Source: Candidatus Gastranaerophilales bacterium (GTDB lineage: Bacteria > Cyanobacteriota > Vampirovibrionia > Gastranaerophilales > Gastranaerophilaceae). Taken from it: a stretch of 64,000 nucleotides of DNA. Position 1 is the first letter of the stretch. The number at the start of each line of letters is the position of its first letter. The position numbers and the translations under genes are program-made. Positions 7,723 through 17,196 of the stretch are shown here, piece after piece. Where the stretch lies: the NCBI GenBank assembly GCA_944324435.1, contig CALUWH010000003.1:40275-104274 (forward strand), given 5' to 3'. The notes under the pieces are model-generated. The model did no database searches and was not told the DNA's origin. It saw nothing but the letters and a program-made list of their open reading frames with translations.

Positions 7723-10020
7723 CTATCCGTCGATATCTATAGGACTTCTCTGGATTAAATCTATTGCTTCTCTTGCTGTAAATACTAAGTCTTCCGGAAT
7801 GTTAGATATTGTGCAGAATTGTCTTAATACATCTACAACGCGTTTGAATGAACGTACGATATCTCCTTCGCCCATATCAACTTCATCAATAATGGAATCC
7901 CACTCAGAACCGTTTGCCCACATTTCGATAAGCGGTGAATAGAAGCCGTTTATATACATTGGATCTTCTACATCATAATTTTTTTGTTTTTTATCCAGCT
8001 CGCGTCTTATATCTTTGATTTTGTTTAATCTCTTTCTAACAACCGTAGAAAGCGGAAGCTGTGAATACAAATCGGCTCTCATATCTTCTGTTGTAATTGC
8101 GCATATAACACTTGCCAATTCTGCAGGTGTAAGCCCTTCAAGAACCCCTGAAAAAATTATCTGGGCGAGGAATAGTTCGTTTTCAGAACGAATTTGAGAT
8201 ATTGTAACCCCTCTTTCTGTCGGATAATCATCTTTAATGTAGCCATAATCCATAAGAACGGCTCTGTGCGCAAGAAATTTGTTCCAGAAAATATCTTTTT
8301 GCTTTTCAATCTCTTTATCAAGCGCTTTTTGTTTCGCTTCGTATCTTGCAAGGACATCCAGAGCTTTCATGTGTTTTTTAAATAATTTACACGTATCGCA
8401 TTCATAGGAGTGCATTCTCTCAAGCATCTGTTTTGTTTGACGCCCAAATTCTACAGCCTCCGGAGATAATGGACGGTTTTTCTTTTTCTCCTGTTTTTGT
8501 ATTGTCTTAAATACTCTCCTGTTTTGAACATATATTTCACGGATTTTGTTGTATTCCAACAAATCCTCATTTGTTTTTTTGCAGTAACATTCAAAGGAAT
8601 TGCACTCTTTTATTTTAGCTTCATTCATATCATGGAGAGCTAACAGAGGCTCAATTCTTGAGCTTGAAGAATAATACCCGAAACTTTTTAATACAAGCTC
8701 TTTGGCTTCCTCCAGCGTGAATCTTTGAAGCAGATTAAGAACCATTGAATAACTTGGAGAAAATTTGCTTTCCAAAGGATTAGCATCACTCAGAACCAAT
8801 TCCGCAACTTCTTCCGGTGTCTGGAACGGCGAGCCTACAATGGTTACGTATCCAATCTCATCCATTCCGCGTCTTCCTGCCCTTCCTGACATCTGTAGAA
8901 ACTCACTTGGGGTAAGCGTTCTATGTCCGTTGTCAGTCCTTTTGGTAATAGAACTGATTACAGTAGAGCGAGCAGGCATGTTAATCCCAGCAGCAAGCGT
9001 TTCGGTTGCAAAAACAACCTTTATTAATCCTTTTTGGAAAAGCTTTTCAACAAGCACTTTCCAGCCCGGAAGCAATCCTGCATGGTGAGACGCTACTCCC
9101 AGAAGTAAATATTCTATGTGTTTGTTTTTGTACAGATATGGGTTCTCAGCGATATATTCATCAATAATCTCGCGTATCTGTTCTTGTTCTTTTGGAGTCA
9201 CAAGACATAATGAAGCACAGCTTTCCATCTGCTCATCGCATTTTTTGCGAGAGAATGTGAAATATATTGCAGGAAGCATATTTTTTTCCTGCAAATTTCT
9301 TACAACATCTTTGACAACATTACGTTTTTGCACTGCTTTACCGCGTCTAAATATTTTTTTCTCGGGTTTAATCTTATTATTCAAAGCTCCGCTAGGCGTA
9401 AGCAGCGGTAATAATGTATTTGGCTGCGATGAATCAAAATAATAGTATCTTAAAGGTACAGGCCTAAAATCTGTGTTAATAAGTTCAGTTTTAGAATGAA
9501 CAGTATTTATCCACTCGGTTAATTTATCGGCGTTAGCAACAGTTGCCGAAAGCGCAATAAGCTGAACATTTGTAGGACAGTAGATTATACTTTCTTCCCA
9601 TACCGTACCTCTCTGTTCGTCATTCATATAGTGAACTTCATCCAGAATAACATATCTGACATCTTTAAGGTTATCCGTTACCGAGCCGAAGTTAGTTCCA
9701 TAAAGCATATTTCTGAAAACTTCCGTTGTCATAACAACAATCTGTCCGCTGCGGTTTATGGATGTATCTCCGGTCAGCAGTCCGACTTTGTCAGTGCCGT
9801 ATTTTTCGGAAAAGTCATTGTATTTTTGGTTTGAAAGTGCTTTCAGAGGTGTTGTATAAAAAACTTTTTTCCCTTCTTTTAAAGCACAATGAATAGCGTG
9901 TTCTGCAATCACCGTTTTTCCTGCGCCTGTAGGTGCGCATACAACAACACTCTTGCCGTCTGATATACAATTGCAAGCTTGTTTTTGGAAATCATCCAGT
10001 TCAAAGGGAAAATCGTACAT
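7723..10020 (-). CDS. Ski2/Mtr4-like DEAD/DEAH-box RNA helicase
   Basis: The protein has 765 residues. Superfamily 2 motifs are clear: Walker A CAPTGAGKT near residue 29, DEVH (LDEVHYMNDEQRG), SAT (IALSATVAN), and motif VI QMSGRAGRRGMDE. The C-terminal part resembles the DSHCT domain of Ski2/Mtr4 helicases (ICAITTEDMRADL and the final helical region). Relatives in cyanobacteria and plastids are thought to work in RNA processing or decay. A TATAAT box and a GAGG Shine-Dalgarno precede the ATG. It is divergent from the short membrane-protein gene at 10192. Confidence 0.9.
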   Translation of the reverse strand: MYDFPFELDDFQKQACNCISDGKSVVVCAPTGAGKTVIAEHAIHCALKEGKKVFYTTPLKALSNQKYNDFSEKYGTDKVGLLTGDTSINRSGQIVVMTTEVFRNMLYGTNFGSVTDNLKDVRYVILDEVHYMNDEQRGTVWEESIIYCPTNVQLIALSATVANADKLTEWINTVHSKTELINTDFRPVPLRYYYFDSSQPNTLLPLLTPSGALNNKIKPEKKIFRRGKAVQKRNVVKDVVRNLQEKNMLPAIYFTFSRKKCDEQMESCASLCLVTPKEQEQIREIIDEYIAENPYLYKNKHIEYLLLGVASHHAGLLPGWKVLVEKLFQKGLIKVVFATETLAAGINMPARSTVISSITKRTDNGHRTLTPSEFLQMSGRAGRRGMDEIGYVTIVGSPFQTPEEVAELVLSDANPLESKFSPSYSMVLNLLQRFTLEEAKELVLKSFGYYSSSSRIEPLLALHDMNEAKIKECNSFECYCKKTNEDLLEYNKIREIYVQNRRVFKTIQKQEKKKNRPLSPEAVEFGRQTKQMLERMHSYECDTCKLFKKHMKALDVLARYEAKQKALDKEIEKQKDIFWNKFLAHRAVLMDYGYIKDDYPTERGVTISQIRSENELFLAQIIFSGVLEGLTPAELASVICAITTEDMRADLYSQLPLSTVVRKRLNKIKDIRRELDKKQKNYDVEDPMYINGFYSPLIEMWANGSEWDSIIDEVDMGEGDIVRSFKRVVDVLRQFCTISNIPEDLVFTAREAIDLIQRSPIDIDG

Positions 10021-10130
10021 AAAAACCTCAGCTGTTCTTATTTATATTATATCATGAAGTTTACTGTTTTTAATATGCAAATTCATCGCCAAATTTTAAT
10101 TAAAATTGTAAAAAAATATTCAAATAAGGG

Positions 10131-10159
10131 TTTACAAGCTATTAACCATGCGTTAAAAT
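10131..10159 (+). promoter_or_regulatory. Sigma70-type promoter for 10192 gene
   Basis: TTTACA, 17 bases, TAAAAT. Transcription would begin near 10166, which rules out the far-upstream codons open in the same frame and supports a start near 10192. Confidence 0.6.
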
Positions 10160-10191
10160 GGGGAAGAGATATAAAGAAAGTGTGTGTGATT

Positions 10192-10620
10192 ATGATTAGA
10201 CCTGTTAATGCCTTAGCCCCTAAGGTATTTTTCAAGGGGCAGTTTAGTGATTACGAAAATCCGGTAAGCAGAAAAGCAGAGAGAAGATTGGCATTGCTTA
10301 ACGCAGGCGGAATTTCAGCCGTGCTTGGAGCCGTGACAACCGCCATCACAAGGAGTTATACTTCCTCCTGGAAGAGTGCGAGCTTATTTGGAATAGGTGC
10401 AGGCATTATTTCTATGCTGTTTTTAGCTCCGAAATTCCTTTACAAATCAGGTATCGATGCTTATGCAAAACAGAAAGAAATGGATGTTTTTACAAGAGAA
10501 AAAGAGGTGCAAAAAAAGCTGTTGGTAGATGTTAATGAAGCAATCGACGGACATAGTACGGATTTAGGCACAAAGCTTGAGAACTATTCAAAGTCTGTTG
10601 CAAGAAAGCTGGCGTCTTAA
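10192..10620 (+). CDS. Hypothetical small membrane protein
   Basis: The product is about 142 residues, starting MIRPVNALAPKVFFKGQFSD. After a basic stretch come two hydrophobic segments (LLNAGGISAVLGAVTTAITR and ASLFGIGAGIISMLFLAPKF). A charged helical tail follows. The short N-terminal FKG motif recurs in spirit in other small proteins of this window, but I do not recognise a defined family. The frame stays open upstream to 9979, but a promoter at 10131-10159 makes those codons untranslated; a GTG at 10186 is an alternative start. It is convergent with the 10617 gene, sharing four bases at their 3' ends. Confidence 0.65.
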   Translation: MIRPVNALAPKVFFKGQFSDYENPVSRKAERRLALLNAGGISAVLGAVTTAITRSYTSSWKSASLFGIGAGIISMLFLAPKFLYKSGIDAYAKQKEMDVFTREKEVQKKLLVDVNEAIDGHSTDLGTKLENYSKSVARKLAS

Positions 10621-11054
10621 TCCATAGGAGACGGTTTTCCGAAGCCGAAACCTTCTTTCATTATTGTGTAAACACCGTATCCGGCAAGTCCCCAGGCTCC
10701 AAGCTTGGCGGCAAACCCTTTGCCTGCGAGCGCAAACGAGGATAATACGGCAGGAATTATATTGTCTGCAAGCGACTCAAGTGTGCCGTGCACAAAGCCT
10801 TTAATTTTCCCCCAGACGGGGAAAATCGGGCTGTCCATTCTGAAATCTTTAACTTTCTCCTGAATCATATTTTTGGTCGGGTTTTCAAAACTCAAAGTTC
10901 GCGTTGAATCATGAACTCTTATGAAGTGGTCTGCCGTCTCGAGCTGCGAAATTTTTCTGGAATTTTCCTTGCCAACAGACCAGGCATCATACACAATTGC
11001 GCTCATGCCTGCGATTCCTGCTGTTCTACATGCAATTTTAGCAAGGGTTTTCAT
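10617..11054 (-). CDS. Hypothetical small protein with hydrophobic C-terminal region
   Basis: The product is 145 residues. The N-terminus (MKTLAKIACRTAGIAGMSAI) is mildly hydrophobic and could be a membrane-associated helix. A central soluble stretch follows, and then a Gly/Ala-rich hydrophobic region (LSSFALAGKGFAAKLGAWGL). Its overall design resembles the 24576 protein, which also carries Gly/Ala-rich segments, so they may be distant paralogues. No function can be assigned. It follows the 11067 gene by 12 bases and is probably co-transcribed with it. Confidence 0.65.
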   Translation of the reverse strand: MKTLAKIACRTAGIAGMSAIVYDAWSVGKENSRKISQLETADHFIRVHDSTRTLSFENPTKNMIQEKVKDFRMDSPIFPVWGKIKGFVHGTLESLADNIIPAVLSSFALAGKGFAAKLGAWGLAGYGVYTIMKEGFGFGKPSPMD

Positions 11055-11066
11055 TGTGGTTTATCC

Positions 11067-12044
11067 TTATTTTTGAGTTTTTTCACTTTGTTCATTTTCT
11101 TTTGCCGCAGGATCCGGAATTGTTTTTACTTCCCTGCCTGCTGACATTTTAAGAAGTATATCCGCTGCCTGCAACACGTCCTCCTTGTCGGCGTTCGGAT
11201 TCTGTTGAATTGTCTGTAAAAGGTGAACAGTATATTCATTACCGCTGGCAAGCTGGGAATTAAATGCACTCAAGGATGCAATTCTTATAAGTTTTGCAGG
11301 ATCCTGAAGCATTTTATTCAAAAGTGCATTTAAAGCTGCATCGTCAAATCTTGATTTGTCTTCGTCCAGACGGGTCAAAATTTCTTTTGATGCCATAAGC
11401 CTTATTTCTTGATTAGGATTATTCAAATAATTTTCTAAAGATTTAATATATTCGTCCGTAAGAGCAACTACATTTTTTTTCTGCTTATTTTCTTCTTCCA
11501 GTTTTAAGGCATTTTCACGAGCATCTAAATCATCAATAATATTTTGAGATTTTTCCAAATTTTGCGGTTCGGATTTCTCTGCAGTCATTTCTGTTGCTGA
11601 AGAGTCTTTAAGAGTTCCTTTATCTTTGACATTATTTGCGGCGCTATCCGCCTCCGGTATCGGATTTAAGTTTTTATCCGATACTGTTTCCTGAGCCGGA
11701 GACCCCGGAGAGTTTGTTTGAGGCATCATAGCGGCTTTTTCGTCAGGATTATTGTACTGGTAATTATAGTTATTCAGATAATATTGCGGAGGATAGCTCC
11801 CGGGATATTGCAAGGCCTGTTCTCCTGCTGTATAAGGTAGCTGCGGAGGTACACTGACGGGAGCAGGTTGTGTTAAATATGCTGCCTCTGCCGCAGACCT
11901 TGGCATCATATTACAATATTGTCCGGAATAATACGGTACTGCACAAGGTGAAGGCATACCCTGAGCGGCATTCACCGTCGGATTTGCTATCTGGATAGTT
12001 ACGCCTGAATAGTTGGGCTGTGGATTAATCATTGGATTTGTCAT
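11067..12044 (-). CDS. Hypothetical protein, disordered N-terminus and HEAT-like helical C-terminus
   Basis: The product is 325 residues. The first ~110 are rich in Pro, Tyr, Gln and Asn (YPGSYPPQYYLNNYNYQYNN) and should be disordered. A charged linker follows. The last ~130 residues look like paired helices (EIRLMASKEILTRLDEDKSR, AKLIRIASLSAFNSQL), reminiscent of HEAT repeats. The architecture parallels the TPR protein at 913-2589, with a disordered Pro/Gln-rich head and a helical-repeat tail. No signal peptide is visible. An AT-rich palindrome (12067-12083) and an AAGGGAAAA stretch precede the ATG. Confidence 0.7.
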   Translation of the reverse strand: MTNPMINPQPNYSGVTIQIANPTVNAAQGMPSPCAVPYYSGQYCNMMPRSAAEAAYLTQPAPVSVPPQLPYTAGEQALQYPGSYPPQYYLNNYNYQYNNPDEKAAMMPQTNSPGSPAQETVSDKNLNPIPEADSAANNVKDKGTLKDSSATEMTAEKSEPQNLEKSQNIIDDLDARENALKLEEENKQKKNVVALTDEYIKSLENYLNNPNQEIRLMASKEILTRLDEDKSRFDDAALNALLNKMLQDPAKLIRIASLSAFNSQLASGNEYTVHLLQTIQQNPNADKEDVLQAADILLKMSAGREVKTIPDPAAKENEQSEKTQK

Positions 12045-12099
12045 ACAGTTTTCCCTTTTTTACACACTTATTTATATAAAGTCTATAATAAAACAGAAA

Positions 12100-12128
12100 T
12101 TGCCTGTTTTGGATATTTTTGTTACGAT
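12100..12128 (+). promoter_or_regulatory. Promoter of the DRE-TIM lyase gene
   Basis: TTGCCT, 17 bases, TACGAT, followed at a normal distance by GAGGTG and the ATG at 12151. Confidence 0.5.
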
Positions 12129-12150
12129 ATGTAAAGGAATAGAGGTGTGA

Positions 12151-12999
12151 ATGAGTATCAGCGTATTAGATTGCACTTTAAGAGACGGTGCTTACGTAGT
12201 AAAAGACGGATTTGGAATTGAGCGTATTAGAGGCATTATTGAGAGTCTGGTTTCTGCAAAAGTTGACATCATTGAATGCGGCTGGCTTCGTGATGGCGAG
12301 TTACCAAAAGACTCTGTTTTTTTTAATTCACCGTCTGATTTTTGCCTTAGAAAAAACGGCGCAAAATACGCACTAATGTTTGATTATGGTAAGTACGACA
12401 TAAAACAGATGCCTCAAAACAACGGTGTAATCGACATTATAAGAATTGCTTTTAATCGGATAAACCTTAATGATATTATGCAAATTGCCGAACAAACAGC
12501 AGACAAAGGGTATGATGTGTTTTTGCAGCCGTCAAACACGATAGAATATAATAATGATGATATAAAAAGACTTTGTGAAATTGCAAATCAGGCTAAAGTT
12601 AAGGCCTTATACATTGTGGATACATACGGTTCGATGTTTCCGAAAGATTTAGACAGAATAACCGCCTTATATACAGAATCAGTTAATCCGGAAATTGCAA
12701 TCGGGTTTCATTCACATAACGGGATTCAGCTTTCTTTTGCTTTGTCAATACAATTTGCGGAAAAGATGACCGGCAATGTAATCATTGACTCTTCGCTATG
12801 TGGAATCGGCCGAGGCGCCGGAAATACCAAATCGGAACTTCTGCTGGAATATTTGAAAAACTACAATACAGAAGCCGTCTGGAACTGTATTCGCCATGAT
12901 ATTGCACCTTTATATAAAGACTACAACTGGGAATACACACCGGAAAGAGCCTTCAAAGGCTTGAAAGGGCTGCATCCCGATTCCTGTATAACTTTGTGA
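12151..12999 (+). CDS. DRE-TIM metallolyase (HMG-CoA lyase/aldolase-like)
   Basis: The 282-residue TIM-barrel protein begins with the DRE motif (LDCTLRDGAYV). It has the HxH metal ligands (IGFHSHNGIQL) and the Gly-rich GIGRGAGNT signature. This superfamily includes isopropylmalate synthase, HMG-CoA lyase and 4-hydroxy-2-oxovalerate aldolase. Its size and lack of a regulatory domain favour an aldolase/lyase. The substrate cannot be told from sequence. It stands alone on the plus strand, convergent with upp. Confidence 0.8.
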   Translation: MSISVLDCTLRDGAYVVKDGFGIERIRGIIESLVSAKVDIIECGWLRDGELPKDSVFFNSPSDFCLRKNGAKYALMFDYGKYDIKQMPQNNGVIDIIRIAFNRINLNDIMQIAEQTADKGYDVFLQPSNTIEYNNDDIKRLCEIANQAKVKALYIVDTYGSMFPKDLDRITALYTESVNPEIAIGFHSHNGIQLSFALSIQFAEKMTGNVIIDSSLCGIGRGAGNTKSELLLEYLKNYNTEAVWNCIRHDIAPLYKDYNWEYTPERAFKGLKGLHPDSCITL

Positions 13000-13005
13000 A
13001 AAATT

Positions 13006-13662
13006 TTAAACACAGGTGTTAAAAATCCTGTCGCCTGCATCGCCCATTCCCGGAACGATATAACCTCTTTCGTTTAGGCATAAGTCAACTGCCGCAACAA
13101 TAAGCGTAATATCAGGGAAACACTTAAATACGGCTTCTATGCCCTGAGGGGCTGAAATCATACACACACAACAAATATTCGTCTGCGGAATCCCTTTATC
13201 TACATACAATTTTATTGCTTCAATTAATGAATTTCCTGTAGCAAGCATCGGATCTGTAATATAGACATAATATTTTTCGGGTTTATCTACCGGCATGGGA
13301 ACTTTATTATAATACCAGACCGGTTTTAATGTTTTTTCGTCACGGTACATGCCTATATGCCTTATTGCAGCTTGAGGCAGGATATCAACGGCCTCATCCG
13401 TAAAAATTAGGCCGGCGCGTAATATCGGGGATATTATAATCGAAATATCAGAATCGATGGTTGACGTTACAAATTTGGAAATTGGAGTTTCTATTTCCAC
13501 CTCCTTTTGAGGTAAATTTTTGGTTGCTTCGTAAAGTAGTATTCTTGTTAATTTCCTTGCAGCGAGCCGAACTCCTTGTGTATCTGTATTTTTATCTCTA
13601 ATTGTACATAAACTTTGATTAACTATTGGATTGGATATGATTTTTAGATTTCTGTATTCCAT
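13006..13662 (-). CDS. upp: Uracil phosphoribosyltransferase
   Basis: The enzyme converts uracil and PRPP to UMP in pyrimidine salvage. Features are the family N-terminus (KIISNPIVNQSLCTIRDKNT), the SPILRAGLIF segment, the PRPP-binding loop YITDPMLATGNS, and the C-terminal PGMGDAGDRIFNT uracil-binding region. At 218 residues it is near the typical 208. AAGGAG precedes the ATG, which immediately follows the stop of the MCE gene, so the two are probably co-transcribed. Confidence 0.93.
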   Translation of the reverse strand: MEYRNLKIISNPIVNQSLCTIRDKNTDTQGVRLAARKLTRILLYEATKNLPQKEVEIETPISKFVTSTIDSDISIIISPILRAGLIFTDEAVDILPQAAIRHIGMYRDEKTLKPVWYYNKVPMPVDKPEKYYVYITDPMLATGNSLIEAIKLYVDKGIPQTNICCVCMISAPQGIEAVFKCFPDITLIVAAVDLCLNERGYIVPGMGDAGDRIFNTCV

Positions 13663-14310
13663 TTACCGCTCCTTCTTTTTATATTTTGCAAGCTTTTCCC
13701 CGAAATCCTCGGCTCTCTTTATTGAATCATCCACAACACTGTCGGCATACTCAATAAATTCCTCAAAATTTTCACCGTTTCCTCCTGTTTGGATATCTAT
13801 TAGTTTCAATTTTTGTCCAAACGAAGATGATGTGTATATAATTGAACCTAATTTATCAAACATATCATTCAGCAGTCCCAGTGCGTCATGCAGCCTTTTC
13901 GGAGTATTTACGGCCAATAACGGAGTTTCTTTTTCTATGTAAGTATTTTCATCGGGAAGATAAAGCTCCAGAGATTTAGACCCGGCCATGCCGCTAAATT
14001 CTACGGTAGCTACTGTCCCTTGAGGAATTGTTACCGTTTTATCCGTGAGTATAAATTTGACAAAAACCTCTTCATTAGTCGGTTGAATTTTGGTAACATG
14101 TCCGACTTCTATCCCCATCATCCGAACTGGAGAGCCAACAATTAACCCGTCTACATCGGGCATAAAAATATTATAATCATTAACGGACTTTTGTTTCATA
14201 AAGTACAGCACTGTTGAGGCGGAGACTACAATAAATATTATTATCAGCCATATTAAAAATTCTCCGCTGTGAGTGATATATAACGTGTTTTTTTCTCTGT
14301 CTGACCCCAT
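13663..14310 (-). CDS. MlaD/MCE-domain lipid-transport protein
   Basis: MCE proteins are anchored in the inner membrane and bind or channel phospholipids between membranes of diderms and chloroplasts. Here an N-terminal anchor helix (FLIWLIIIFIVVSASTVLYF) precedes one MCE domain (PDVDGLIVGSPVRMMGIEVG, then VEFSGMAGSKSLELYLP). A helical tail follows. It is a single-MCE form of about 215 residues. The ATG at 14310 is chosen because TTGTTT-N17-TATAAT lies only 7 bases upstream, so the transcript is probably leaderless; codons further upstream would lie outside the mRNA. The partner permease and ATPase are not in the window. Confidence 0.88.
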   Translation of the reverse strand: MGSDREKNTLYITHSGEFLIWLIIIFIVVSASTVLYFMKQKSVNDYNIFMPDVDGLIVGSPVRMMGIEVGHVTKIQPTNEEVFVKFILTDKTVTIPQGTVATVEFSGMAGSKSLELYLPDENTYIEKETPLLAVNTPKRLHDALGLLNDMFDKLGSIIYTSSSFGQKLKLIDIQTGGNGENFEEFIEYADSVVDDSIKRAEDFGEKLAKYKKKER

Positions 14311-14372
14311 TAGAATTATTATATAAAAATTTTTTTCACAAAACAATACTTTGTTAAATGCAGTATATTTTT

Positions 14373-15350
14373 CTAACTTTTTGATTTTATAAAATTATAG
14401 GCGGTTTCTACGCTGTATTTTAAATCTTTTTGAGGATACCAGTGCAGAATATTTTTTGCTTTTGTATTGTCCGCAATAAGAATTGCAGGGTCGCCCTCTC
14501 GTCTGGGGCATACTTCCAGAGGAATTTTTTCTCCTTTAACTTTTTCGCAAATATCAAAGACTTCTTTCACACTGCTGCCTGTATTTGTACCAAGATTAAA
14601 ATAATCAGTTTTCCCACCGTTGTTTAGATATTCAAGAGCTTTGATATGCGCCTCTGCAAGATCCTCTACATTAATATAATCCCTAATGCAAGTTCCGTCT
14701 TTTGTATCATAATCATCTCCAAACATTTTGAAAACCTTATTATTTTCGGCTTTTAATACGTTCGGGATAAGATGCGTTTCCGGTTCATGCAATTCGCCTA
14801 TTTTAGAATCGGAGCTTGCTCCGGCCGCATTAAAATATCTCAATCTAACTGATTTTAATCCATAAGCTCTGTCATAATCATCCAATATTTTTTCAATTAT
14901 AAGTTTTGTATTACCATACGGATTAATCGGATTTTGCGGATGTTTTTCGTCAATCGGAGTGTACTCAGGTTCTCCATAAGTCGCTGCAGTAGACGAAAAT
15001 ACGATTTCTTTTACTCCAAATTCCAGCATGGCATTTAAAAGATTCATTGTGCCATACACATTGTTATAATAATACTTTTGCGGATTATTAACACTCTCCG
15101 CTACCTGTGAGTATGCGGCAAAATGAACAACAGCACTGATTCTATTTCCGAGAAAAGCCCCACGGATTTCATCAAGATTTTTTAAGTTGCCTTTGACAAA
15201 CTTGAGATTTCCATATTCTTTCAATGTCTCAACTGTTTCCTGGTGACCGATTTCAAGACTGTCAAAAACGATAACATCTTCCCCTCTTTTCAGAAGCGAC
15301 ATAACCAGATGGCTTCCGATATATCCTGCTCCTCCTGTCACTAAAATCAT
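14373..15350 (-). CDS. galE: UDP-glucose 4-epimerase
   Basis: The extended SDR enzyme interconverts UDP-glucose and UDP-galactose. The NAD-binding motif GGAGYIGSHL is at the N-terminus. SSTAATYGEP and the catalytic YGNTK follow, and RYFNAAGASSDSKIGE is a strong GalE signature. At 325 residues its length is typical. Its ATG overlaps the recF stop by four bases, so it is translated from the recF transcript. It would feed galactose into surface glycans. Confidence 0.93.
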   Translation of the reverse strand: MILVTGGAGYIGSHLVMSLLKRGEDVIVFDSLEIGHQETVETLKEYGNLKFVKGNLKNLDEIRGAFLGNRISAVVHFAAYSQVAESVNNPQKYYYNNVYGTMNLLNAMLEFGVKEIVFSSTAATYGEPEYTPIDEKHPQNPINPYGNTKLIIEKILDDYDRAYGLKSVRLRYFNAAGASSDSKIGELHEPETHLIPNVLKAENNKVFKMFGDDYDTKDGTCIRDYINVEDLAEAHIKALEYLNNGGKTDYFNLGTNTGSSVKEVFDICEKVKGEKIPLEVCPRREGDPAILIADNTKAKNILHWYPQKDLKYSVETAYNFIKSKS

Positions 15351-16441
15351 ATAATCTCTCCTTTTTCTACAGCTCCGTTATTTATATTATATATTTTAAC
15401 ATCTTTAAGAAACTCTTCTTCAAAAAGAATTGTATCAACAGATGTGATTATTGTCTGTACACCATCCTCTATAGATTTTAAAAGATAATTCTGTCTTGAT
15501 TCATCAAGTTCGGCAAGAACATCATCCAGAAGTAGAATGGGAGAAGTGCCTGTTTTTTCTTTTATAATCTCCAGCTCTGAAAGTTTAAGTGCAAGAACAA
15601 GCGTCCTTTGCTGTCCTTGAGAAGCAAATTTAACCGCATCAATTCCGTTGATTTTAAACTCTATATCATCTCTATGCGGCCCTACACAAGCCTGACGTCT
15701 TGCTATCTCTTCGCTGCGTCTTTCGCAAAGTTCTTGTCTCAGGCCGCTGCTTATATTTTCAATATCATCCCAAGGACACGTATAATTCAGGCTAAACTTT
15801 TCTGCAGAACTTATTATAAAATGCTTTTCTGCTGCAATTTTTTCAATCTCCTTTAAAAATTTTTTACGAAGAAATATAATATTTGCACCTGTTATTGCAA
15901 TCTGCTCATTGTATATTTCCAGAAGTGTTTCATCTATGCTTTCACTTTTCAGAAGATTATTTTTCTGAATTCTCACTTTATCATATTTTGAGAGTCTCTC
16001 GTCGTAGGCAGGATAAATTTGTGAAATAGCTCTATCCAGCCAATCTCTTCTATCTTGCGGAGTCCCTCTCAAGAGCAGCAAATCTTTTGTACAAAATAAC
16101 ACGGTTTTGATTACCTGCCTGAAATCCTTTGGGCGGCTTTTTACTTTATTAACCTTCATCTCTCTTTTTTTATCCAAACCGTAGGAAAAGTCCAGCTCTA
16201 TATCCGTATTATTCTTTTCTGCCTGCGCACTTATCTCAAATTTCTCCTCCCCAAATTTGATTAAGTCGCCTACAGCAGATGTTCTGGGGCTCTTTAAATC
16301 AGAAAGAAAATAAATGCTTTCAAGAATGTTCGTCTTTCCCTGGGCATTCTTACCTATAATAAGAGTTTTTTGTGTTTCAAAATCAAGGGAAACATCCGTA
16401 CAGTTCCTGTAATTTTTAAGCCCAAGTTTGATAATTTTCAT
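15347..16441 (-). CDS. recF: DNA replication and repair protein RecF
   Basis: RecF is an SMC-like ATPase that helps load RecA at gapped DNA. The N-terminus (KIIKLGLKNYRNCTDVSLDF) runs into Walker A GKNAQGKTNILESI. The signature QGQQRTLVLALKLSE and Walker B LLLDDVLAELDESR are present. The 364-residue length is normal. TATACT preceded by TGA (an extended -10) lies exactly 6 bases before the ATG, so the mRNA is probably leaderless. It is unusually paired with galE instead of dnaA/dnaN. Confidence 0.95.
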   Translation of the reverse strand: MKIIKLGLKNYRNCTDVSLDFETQKTLIIGKNAQGKTNILESIYFLSDLKSPRTSAVGDLIKFGEEKFEISAQAEKNNTDIELDFSYGLDKKREMKVNKVKSRPKDFRQVIKTVLFCTKDLLLLRGTPQDRRDWLDRAISQIYPAYDERLSKYDKVRIQKNNLLKSESIDETLLEIYNEQIAITGANIIFLRKKFLKEIEKIAAEKHFIISSAEKFSLNYTCPWDDIENISSGLRQELCERRSEEIARRQACVGPHRDDIEFKINGIDAVKFASQGQQRTLVLALKLSELEIIKEKTGTSPILLLDDVLAELDESRQNYLLKSIEDGVQTIITSVDTILFEEEFLKDVKIYNINNGAVEKGEII

Positions 16442-16578
16442 ATTTTCAGTATATCACAGTTTATTATTTTACGGATTATAGAAATTGGCTTAGTGGTTAG
16501 ATGGATTAGGGTTATGAAAATTTTTACAATCCATTATCTTATAGTTAACAAAATTTTTAATAAAAATGAGGTACATAT

Positions 16579-17139
16579 ATGAAACAAATAATTCCTGAAA
16601 AAAGTTCCGAAAAGGTGTCGAAGTTCTTAAAGAAGAATTCGCTCCACAAGAGAGATTTTGCGGAAATGATAGGCGTCACACTTTCTTACGTATATAATTT
16701 AATAGACGAAAGTGTCCCATTTTCAACACGAGGTACTACAATTGAACGTATTGCAACTGTTATGGACATACCACCGGAGGAGTTTGCAGAATACAGGATT
16801 CCGCAAGAGCCCATACTTATTGATGAATCAGTTGAAACACTGAAAGAGTATATAAAGAACAATAAACTCACGATAGTGTCTTTTCTCAAGGCCTTTCCGA
16901 GAAAAAAACGTATTGATATCGTTGATATATTAAGAGGGGCATTGCCTGTACCAATTGATTATAAGGAATTAAAACTTATAGGCACAACTCTTAATATGCC
17001 GGCAGAAGAGATTTACAGTATGTGGGAAGACCGCATGCGGCAGGTGCTTGAGTCTGCCGGAATGAATATTTATTCCAACTCCGCACTGGTTACATCCATG
17101 TTTGATTGTGCAAGAAAGTCTCTGCTTAATACAAAATAA
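16579..17139 (+). CDS. Helix-turn-helix (XRE-like) regulator, possibly with two HTH units
   Basis: The product is 186 residues. An N-terminal XRE-type helix-turn-helix is seen in KFLKKNSLHKRDFAEMIGVT followed by LSYVYNLIDESV. A second similar unit may lie around VSFLKAFPRKKRIDIVDILR, and a third near LKLIGTTLNMPAEEIYSMWE. This suggests a repeated DNA-binding fold. No ligand-binding domain is evident. It is monocistronic, divergent from recF and followed by a strong bidirectional terminator. Confidence 0.7.
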   Translation: MKQIIPEKSSEKVSKFLKKNSLHKRDFAEMIGVTLSYVYNLIDESVPFSTRGTTIERIATVMDIPPEEFAEYRIPQEPILIDESVETLKEYIKNNKLTIVSFLKAFPRKKRIDIVDILRGALPVPIDYKELKLIGTTLNMPAEEIYSMWEDRMRQVLESAGMNIYSNSALVTSMFDCARKSLLNTK

Positions 17140-17186
17140 AAAAAAGAGTGCTTTTGTATATATACACAAGAGCACTCTTTTTTTAC
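17137..17186. terminator. Bidirectional intrinsic terminator
   Basis: A long, slightly imperfect stem (AGAGTGCT paired with AGCACTCT, extended by an AT-rich upper stem) is flanked by an A-run on the left and a T-run on the right. It serves both the 16579 gene and the convergent symporter gene. Confidence 0.85.
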
Positions 17187-17196
17187 GGTAAAGTTG

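Noticed and set aside
9979..10191. N-terminal extension of the 10192 protein
   Set aside because: The promoter at 10131-10159 lies inside it, and the residues are low-quality shadow sequence over the helicase start.
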